A DNA stretch of 56,395 bases from an uncultured Eggerthellaceae bacterium. Lineage in GTDB: Bacteria > Actinomycetota > Coriobacteriia > Coriobacteriales > Eggerthellaceae. The position numbers and the translations under genes were made by a program. The DNA is taken from the NCBI GenBank assembly GCA_947650915.1, contig CANSWY010000010.1, positions 1 to 56,395 on the forward strand. The letters are read 5' to 3'. The first letter of the stretch is position 1; each line of letters opens with the position of its first letter. The notes beneath the pieces were generated by a model that was not told the origin of the DNA, made no database searches, and was given only the letters and a program-made list of their open reading frames with translations. Below are positions 51,863 to 56,395 of this stretch, piece by piece.

Positions 51863-53629
51863 TCACTTGACGGGGACGATGTTGTACAGGTCTATGGCTT
51901 CTAGCATTATATCGCGAAAGACCGAGGCCATCTTCCCTTCGTAACGGATGTCATTGGCGGAGACGAACAGCGCCAAATTGGAGTTCGAGTTGTCGATGAA
52001 GCCCGCGAAGCAGAGGTTGTAACGGCCAGCCGCATACCCGCCGTCTTCGGCGATCTCTGCCGTGGACGTCTTGCCTGCCACGTCGTAGCCGTCTATCTCA
52101 GCGTCCGTGCCGGTGCCGTCCAAGACCACGCCTTGCAGCATGCTCTTGAGCTTGCTGAACGCCTCCGGGTCATCCAGCACTTGTTCGCTCTCGTATTCCA
52201 TGGTCTCGCCGGTGCGCGGCTTCGCCATCAGGAAATGCGGCTGGCAGAGGAGACCTTCCGCGGCCACCATGCCGTAGAAACGCGCCATGTCCAACGGCGT
52301 TGCCGTGAGGCCCTGGCCGAAGGAGATGTTGCAGCCGGTGACGTAGGCCCATTCGTTGAAATCAGGCATCACGCTCTGCGCCTCGCCCGGGTAATCCACG
52401 CCGGTCTTCTCCGTGATCTTGAGGCGCTGGATCATGGCGTTCAGCTTGTCGAAGCCGGCCTCTTTGGTTGCCAAGGATATCCCTACGTTGGAGGACTGGT
52501 TCAGGATGGTGGCGAACGTCATGTCCACATCCGGGCGCTCATGCGCGTCCGTGATGACGTATTGGTCCGCTTCCAGCTCCGCCGGACAGAAGATGATGTC
52601 ATCCGGTTCCACGGCGCGCTCGTTCAGCACCGTGAGCGCGGAGAGTGACTTGAAGATGGAGCCCGGTTCGAACGCCTGGGTGATGGCCTTCAGATTGTCG
52701 GAGCCGATCATGGAGTTCTCACGGTCTGTGGGATCCAGGTAGGGGTAGGAGCAGATGGCGTAGATCTCACCCGTGTCGCCGTCTATCATGACGGCTGATC
52801 CGTCCTCACCCTCATAGGAGAGGATGCCCGCCTCAAGCGCCTCTTCCATCTTCGTTTGCATGCGGATGTCCAGCGATATCATGATGTCCTCGCCGTCCAC
52901 CGCCGGCGTGTCCTCATGCACCCCTCCTGGGATGGGCGCGCCCTTCTCCCCGCGTTCGGCAGAATACTTGCCGGGCGTGCCGGCCAGGATCTCATTGTAT
53001 TGCAGCTCAAGCCCGGTGATGCCGTTGCCATCAACATCGCACACGCCGATCACCTGGCCGCCCACCCCGCCATTGGGATATTCGCGGCGCGAATCAGCGA
53101 TGAAGTAGATGCCGTCCAGCTTCATCTCCTTCAAGCGCTGGGCCTTCTCAAGGTCGGCCTGGCGTTCAAGGTAGACGAACGTGCTGGGTTCGCGCGAAAG
53201 GAGGCCTTCGTAGTAGGAAGCGTCCTCTTCCAGCACCGTTGAGATCATGGATGCCTCATGGCGCGCGTCCGTCACTTCAGAAGGGTTGCAATAGATGGTG
53301 GTGCAATCCACGCTCACGGCCAGGATCTGGCCGTTGCGGTCATAGATGGTGCCGCGCTTGGGGGAAACGGAGAACTGCACCGTGCGGCTCTCTTCGGCCA
53401 TGGCCGAATACGAGGAGGCTTCGATCACCTGCACGTACACCAAGCGGATGAAGAACACGACGGCCAACGCCAGGAACACCTTGAGGACGACGCCGTAGGA
53501 ACGCCGCGCCGAAGACGCTTTCTGGCCCGATTCGCTGGCCAAAAGGTCAGAGAGGGCGGACCCGATGTCCGCAAGCGATGTGGGCGCGCCGTTGCCTTCA
53601 TGGCGATCAGGGCGGAATCCTGACGGCAT
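51863..53629 (-). CDS. division-type penicillin-binding protein 2 (FtsI/PBP class B) with KTS motif
   Basis: A 588-residue class B transpeptidase. A cytoplasmic N-terminus and one membrane helix (about 47-70) are followed by the dimerisation domain and the transpeptidase domain. The active-site triad is SIFK (Ser324, Lys327), SSN (379-381), and AGKTSTAEI (520-522). The third motif is normally K-S/T-G, so Gly is replaced by Ser. The ATG at 53629 is chosen because GGAG lies 7 nt upstream, between this start and the ftsL stop. No PASTA domains are present at the C-terminus. It is the likely partner of FtsW and lies between ftsL and murE, as in most dcw clusters. Confidence 0.93.
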   Translation of the reverse strand: MPSGFRPDRHEGNGAPTSLADIGSALSDLLASESGQKASSARRSYGVVLKVFLALAVVFFIRLVYVQVIEASSYSAMAEESRTVQFSVSPKRGTIYDRNGQILAVSVDCTTIYCNPSEVTDARHEASMISTVLEEDASYYEGLLSREPSTFVYLERQADLEKAQRLKEMKLDGIYFIADSRREYPNGGVGGQVIGVCDVDGNGITGLELQYNEILAGTPGKYSAERGEKGAPIPGGVHEDTPAVDGEDIMISLDIRMQTKMEEALEAGILSYEGEDGSAVMIDGDTGEIYAICSYPYLDPTDRENSMIGSDNLKAITQAFEPGSIFKSLSALTVLNERAVEPDDIIFCPAELEADQYVITDAHERPDVDMTFATILNQSSNVGISLATKEAGFDKLNAMIQRLKITEKTGVDYPGEAQSVMPDFNEWAYVTGCNISFGQGLTATPLDMARFYGMVAAEGLLCQPHFLMAKPRTGETMEYESEQVLDDPEAFSKLKSMLQGVVLDGTGTDAEIDGYDVAGKTSTAEIAEDGGYAAGRYNLCFAGFIDNSNSNLALFVSANDIRYEGKMASVFRDIMLEAIDLYNIVPVK

Positions 53630-53633
53630 CCAG

Positions 53634-54164
53634 CTACTCCGCCGCCTGCGCTGCGCCATCCGCGGAAACGTCCGCATCAGCATTGACTGCCGTCAGACCT
53701 TCGGCTTCGGCCACAGCTTCCACCGTGCCGGAAAGGGACAGGCGCCCATCTTCGTCACGGACCACCACGTCCCCGGAAATGTCTATGAAGGAAGCAGAAG
53801 CGGGGCTGCGCATGCCAAGAGCCAGCGCGTCGCGCTTCACGCGGGTGGGGTTCGCCAAGGATGACTGGGTCACCTCAAGCTGGCTGCCGACATCGCGCGC
53901 ATCGCTGATATCGTCCTTCAGCTGGCTGGCCTCCAATGCCACGGAAACCGTAGCAGACGCCAGGGATATGCGCACCCATCCGATGGCAGCGAACGCCACG
54001 ATGAGCGCTACCAGCACGCGCGCGAAGACGATGGCGAGGCTGGAAGCCGTGCGCTCCTCCCGGCCGCCGCCGGGCATCACCTGGATGCCGCGCCGGGGCG
54101 CAAGCTCTTCCTGCTGGAGCTTCCGAGCAGTTGAGCCGTGGATGTATGCCGGACGCTTGGCCAC
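53634..54164 (-). CDS. ftsL: FtsL-like septum protein
   Basis: A 176-residue bitopic protein. Its cytoplasmic N-terminus is basic, one membrane helix spans about 43-62, and a short coiled coil (about 75-105) ends in SSLANPTRVKRDALALGM, a pattern typical of FtsL and FtsB family proteins (the LGM box). The C-terminal 55 residues are acidic and Ala-rich and extend beyond ordinary FtsL (about 100-120 residues). The GTG start has GAGGAT upstream. Its place between rsmH and the class B PBP in the dcw cluster supports the assignment, as sequence alone is weak. Confidence 0.82.
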   Translation of the reverse strand: MAKRPAYIHGSTARKLQQEELAPRRGIQVMPGGGREERTASSLAIVFARVLVALIVAFAAIGWVRISLASATVSVALEASQLKDDISDARDVGSQLEVTQSSLANPTRVKRDALALGMRSPASASFIDISGDVVVRDEDGRLSLSGTVEAVAEAEGLTAVNADADVSADGAAQAAE

Positions 54165-54224
54165 TCAGATCCTCAATGTCTTCCGCGTGCTGTCACGCTT
54201 TCGGTTGCTGTTCCGTCAGGCTTT

Positions 54225-55181
54225 TCACAGCCTGCAAGCGATGCGCAGCTTCGCGCTGCGCGCTCGGGGGTTCCGCTCCACCTCAACTGCCGTGGGCAAG
54301 AGGGGCTTGCGCGTTTCCACCTTGAGCATCGGCTTCTTCCCACAGGCGCACACCGGAAGGTCCGGCGGGCACGTGCATCGGTCTGCGAAACGCGCGAACG
54401 TCTCCTTCACGATGCGGTCTTCGATGGAGTGATAGCTGATGGCGCAGATGCGGCCACCTGGCAAAAGCCAGCGGATGGCCGCGTCAAGGCCCGCTCTCAG
54501 AACCTGTTGTTCCTGGTTCACCTCCATGCGAAGGGCCTGGAACGTGCGCTTGGCGGGGTGTCCGCCCGCGCGGCGGGCGGAGGCCGGAATGGCCGCCTTG
54601 ATGATGTCCACCAACTGCTGGCTGGTAGTGATCGGGGCGGCCTTCCTGGCTTTCACCACGAATGACGCGATGCGGCTGGCCCACCTCTCATCCGAGTTAG
54701 CGCGTATGATCCGAGCGAGATCTGCTTCGTTTGCGGTGTTGATGATCTCTGCTGCGGTTGGAGTGGATTGACCCGGATCCATACGCATGTCGAGGGGGGC
54801 ATCCTCCTTGAAGGAGAAGCCGCGTGCGGGGTTGTCTATCTGGGGCGATGAGACGCCTAGATCGAAGAGCACTGCATCCATGCCCGGCAGTTCAGCTTGC
54901 AAGAGCAGCTCATCGATGCAGCCGAAGTTGCCCTTGAGCAAGAGCACCTCTGGCCTCTCTTCTTCCGGGATGGCCTCCAGCCGCGCGCGGGCGCGCGAAA
55001 GCGCCAGGTCATCTTGGTCGATCCCGATGAGCAGCCCTTCGCGCCCGATGAGACGCGCTGCTGCTGCCGAATGCCCTGCCAGACCGAGCGTTGCATCCAC
55101 GAACACGTCCCCCGGCTGGAGGGCGAGTCCGTCCATGCATTCGTCCAGCAGGACGGGAATATGCCGATATTCGCTTGTCAT
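54225..55181 (-). CDS. rsmH: 16S rRNA (cytosine-1402-N4)-methyltransferase
   Basis: A 318-residue SAM-dependent enzyme (MraW) methylating N4 of C1402 in 16S rRNA. It has HIPVLLDECMDGL, the SAM loop DATLGLAGHS (variant of DGTxGxGGHS), the central FDLGVSSPQID, SFKEDAPLDMRMD, and the C-terminal ISYHSIEDRIVKETF. Four Cys near the C-terminus (RCTCPPDLPVCAC) probably bind zinc. It follows mraZ by 30 bp and precedes ftsL by 60 bp. The ribosome site before the ATG is weak. Confidence 0.97.
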   Translation of the reverse strand: MTSEYRHIPVLLDECMDGLALQPGDVFVDATLGLAGHSAAAARLIGREGLLIGIDQDDLALSRARARLEAIPEEERPEVLLLKGNFGCIDELLLQAELPGMDAVLFDLGVSSPQIDNPARGFSFKEDAPLDMRMDPGQSTPTAAEIINTANEADLARIIRANSDERWASRIASFVVKARKAAPITTSQQLVDIIKAAIPASARRAGGHPAKRTFQALRMEVNQEQQVLRAGLDAAIRWLLPGGRICAISYHSIEDRIVKETFARFADRCTCPPDLPVCACGKKPMLKVETRKPLLPTAVEVERNPRARSAKLRIACRL

Positions 55182-55211
55182 AGTGCAGGGATGCGCTGCC
55201 GTCCGTGAGCG

Positions 55212-55703
55212 TCAGTTCGCATCTTCGGGTTCGTCATAGAAGAAACCCAGATCGATGCTGCCCAGCTCTTCGTCGAACGCCTTCGCGTCCCAGACCTCGA
55301 AATAGCCGGTGTTGCCCACCACCACGACATCCTTTTCGATGCCGGCCGCATCGCGGGCCTGCTGGTTGAGCATCACGCGGCCCGATGAGTCCACTTCAGC
55401 GCGCTGCGCACGGGATTTCAGCTTCGTGCGCAGGGCCACGTGCCGCCGATCCGATGACTTGAAGCCACCGAACTTGTCTTCGAAGAGCCCCTCCACCCAC
55501 TGGTTGAAGGTCTCGGGTTCAAAGACGTAGAGGCACTTGTCCGTGAGCTCCCGGGACACCACGAGGTCCTCGGTCAGGACTTTGCGGAATTCCGCGGGGA
55601 CCGCCACGCGGCCTTTGGAGTCAACCTTGAAACGGTATTCACCGAACAGGTCAGCCGCTTTCGCTGCTGTCTGCTGGTCCTCCGTTCCGTGCTCCTGAGC
55701 CAC
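55212..55703 (-). CDS. mraZ: transcriptional regulator MraZ
   Basis: A 163-residue dcw-cluster regulator with two AbrB-like SpoVT folds. The first holds FGEYRFKVDSKGRVAVPAEFRK and the second VDSSGRVMLNQQARDAAGI. The DNA-contacting motif (DxKGR) is intact in both. I prefer the GTG at 55703 because GGGGAGAGG lies 4 nt upstream; it leaves a 20-residue leader before the domain. A GTG at 55772 in the same frame would add 23 residues and lie only 15 nt from the predicted transcript start. It heads the dcw cluster and probably represses it through the boxes upstream. Confidence 0.93.
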   Translation of the reverse strand: MAQEHGTEDQQTAAKAADLFGEYRFKVDSKGRVAVPAEFRKVLTEDLVVSRELTDKCLYVFEPETFNQWVEGLFEDKFGGFKSSDRRHVALRTKLKSRAQRAEVDSSGRVMLNQQARDAAGIEKDVVVVGNTGYFEVWDAKAFDEELGSIDLGFFYDEPEDAN

Positions 55704-55731
55704 CTGGCCTCTCCCCGATCTGCGTTCCGTG

Positions 55732-55766
55732 GTGTTTCGAAGTGCGTTTGAGTGCTGTGTTTCGAA
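55732..55766. repeat. direct repeat GTGTTTCGAA in the mraZ leader
   Basis: Two exact 10-bp copies at 55732-55741 and 55757-55766, 25 bp apart, each with a TTCGAA palindrome centre. They lie in the mraZ 5' leader, between the two candidate GTG starts. They may be an additional regulatory site or chance. Confidence 0.45.
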
Positions 55767-55793
55767 ACCCACAAAGTCCCTACCGTGCGATGC

Positions 55794-55822
55794 ATCTTAT
55801 GCCACTTCGCCCCACTTTGCAA
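55794..55822 (-). promoter_or_regulatory. mraZ (dcw cluster) promoter
   Basis: -35 TTGCAA (55817-55822) and -10 TAAGAT (55794-55799) with a 17-bp spacer on the minus strand. The transcript would start near 55787 and have a leader of about 84 nt to the preferred GTG. The region overlaps the MraZ boxes. Confidence 0.6.
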
Positions 55823-55827
55823 CACTT
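55803..55827 (-). promoter_or_regulatory. MraZ boxes (three AAGTG repeats)
   Basis: AAGTG occurs three times on the minus strand at an exact 10-bp period (55823-55827, 55813-55817, 55803-55807), overlapping the -35 box and the spacer. A weaker fourth copy lies upstream. This matches known MraZ targets (repeated GTGG/AAAGTG-type units every 10 bp) and indicates autorepression. Confidence 0.7.
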
Positions 55828-55994
55828 CTATGACACCACGAAACACGCTCTGACCAGGAAAAAGAACGGTTGTTCGATGGTTTTGACACAGCGTCAGCGC
55901 GTGGAGCGCAAGATGTTGGGGGACACGATCAGGCGGCCACGAGATGCGTGATGCATGGAGATTTCGCAACAGAACAGACAAACGGCACGCCCCT

Positions 55995-56121
55995 GATGTG
56001 CAAAAGGGACGTTCCAAATCGCACATAGCAGAAGACTATGCGCACCGAGAGACTGTTCCTATGTGCGATTTGGGACGTCCCTTTTGCACATCTTGCAATT
56101 CAGGGCGGCACTTTCGCGCAT
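55995..56121. repeat. PR32 array, locus 13 (upstream of mraZ)
   Basis: Left copy, spacer with GCGCACCGAGAGACTG and right copy, with a partial outer right end (CACTTTCGCGCATC). It lies about 190 bp upstream of the mraZ promoter. The neighbouring gene at the far side is outside the window. The 55828-55994 stretch between promoter and array holds no recognised feature. Confidence 0.88.
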
Positions 56122-56150
56122 CCGCAGAGGGTGAGGCGGTGATCATGAAT

Positions 56151-56262
56151 GGAGCAAGGGCGCTGCGCGCAGAACGCGCTGAAGCCCGCTTTTGAACACT
56201 GCGGCCCAGCAGGACTGCAACATGGCCGGAGCCGAGGAAGAAGGTCGTGGCACGCAGAAGGA
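56151..56262. repeat. element B copy 2
   Basis: Second copy of the GC-rich intergenic element (see 32427-32545), with blocks CAAGGGCGCTGCGCGC and CGCGCTGAAGCCCGCTTTT in common. As at the other site, it lies between two PR32 arrays. Confidence 0.7.
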
Positions 56263-56275
56263 ATGCTCTGATGCC

Positions 56276-56395
56276 CATGTGCAAAAGAGGCATGCCAAAT
56301 CACACATGACTGGGCGGCGATGTGCAAAAGGGACGTTCCAAATCGCACAGAGGGAAAGAGCATGAGCACAGAAAGACGACTCCTATGTGGAATTT
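56276..56395. repeat. PR32 array, locus 14 (window end)
   Basis: An outer left copy (L2, decayed core, followed by ATCACACATGACTGG), an inner left copy, spacer with GAGCACAGAAAGACG and the start of a right copy that is cut by the window end. Confidence 0.85.

Noticed and set aside
50375-51904. 509-residue plus-strand frame antisense to murE
   Set aside because: GC-rich shadow of murE; Arg/His/Ala-rich translation without domains, and murE is unambiguous.

Overview
The window is GC-rich DNA, densely coding and almost entirely on the minus strand. It looks like a chromosomal segment of an anaerobic Actinomycetota, most likely class Coriobacteriia (Eggerthellaceae-like). The clues are the actinobacterial gene order alaS-ruvX-mltG-aroE-aroC-aroK-aroB-aroQ-pepP, a giant 2-hydroxyacyl-CoA-dehydratase-type activase, GTG and TTG starts, leaderless-looking promoters and an LSQTG sortase signal. 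The taxonomic placement is inference. I recognised no tRNA, rRNA, CRISPR array, prophage or transposase.

Layout. (1) 159-6101, minus: pepP-ribD, then a repeat block, then ribE-ribBA-alkA-ogt, so riboflavin synthesis is coupled to two alkylation-repair genes. (2) 6186-7856, plus: a lone GT-C-type membrane protein whose 3' end overlaps aroQ. (3) 7805-19568, minus: the shikimate genes aroQ, aroB, aroK and aroC; a repeat block; aroE, yqeG-like, mltG, ruvX and alaS; a repeat block; then an AI-2E-type exporter and a DUF948-like protein. (4) 19877-25075, minus: family 4 uracil-DNA glycosylase, alr, mogA/moaB, moeA and eno. (5) 25521-32096, minus: a two-gene secreted system, made of an 1881-residue M60 (mucin-type O-glycopeptidase) protein carrying a dockerin and a downstream sortase-anchored protein with a cohesin-like domain. 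(6) 32756-44783: activase/dehydratase, MATE exporter, rRNA methyltransferase (plus), UPF0210 protein, WalJ-like MBL protein (plus), and a membrane protein with its TetR regulator. (7) 45033-55703, minus: the division/cell-wall (dcw) cluster mraZ-rsmH-ftsL-pbp-murE-murF-mraY-murD-ftsW, with a well-formed MraZ-box promoter. It stops at ftsW, with no murG, murC or ftsZ following in the window.

The most unusual sequence feature is an abundant 32-bp palindromic repeat (called PR32 here) with a GGGACGTCCC core. It occurs at 14 loci (about 45 monomers), nearly always as inverted pairs that fold into a long hairpin. All copies are intergenic, and the arrays usually begin within about 3-30 bp of a stop codon, on either strand. 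The arrays interrupt otherwise contiguous operons (ribD/ribE, aroE/aroC, AI-2E exporter/alaS). One copy has collapsed into a perfect 32-bp palindrome. Two other repeat-like elements (B and C) sit next to them.

The strongest candidate for an undescribed system is the dockerin-M60 / cohesin-LSQTG pair: a secreted mucin-directed protease with no anchor of its own, encoded 33 bp upstream of a wall-anchored protein that could hold it on the cell surface.
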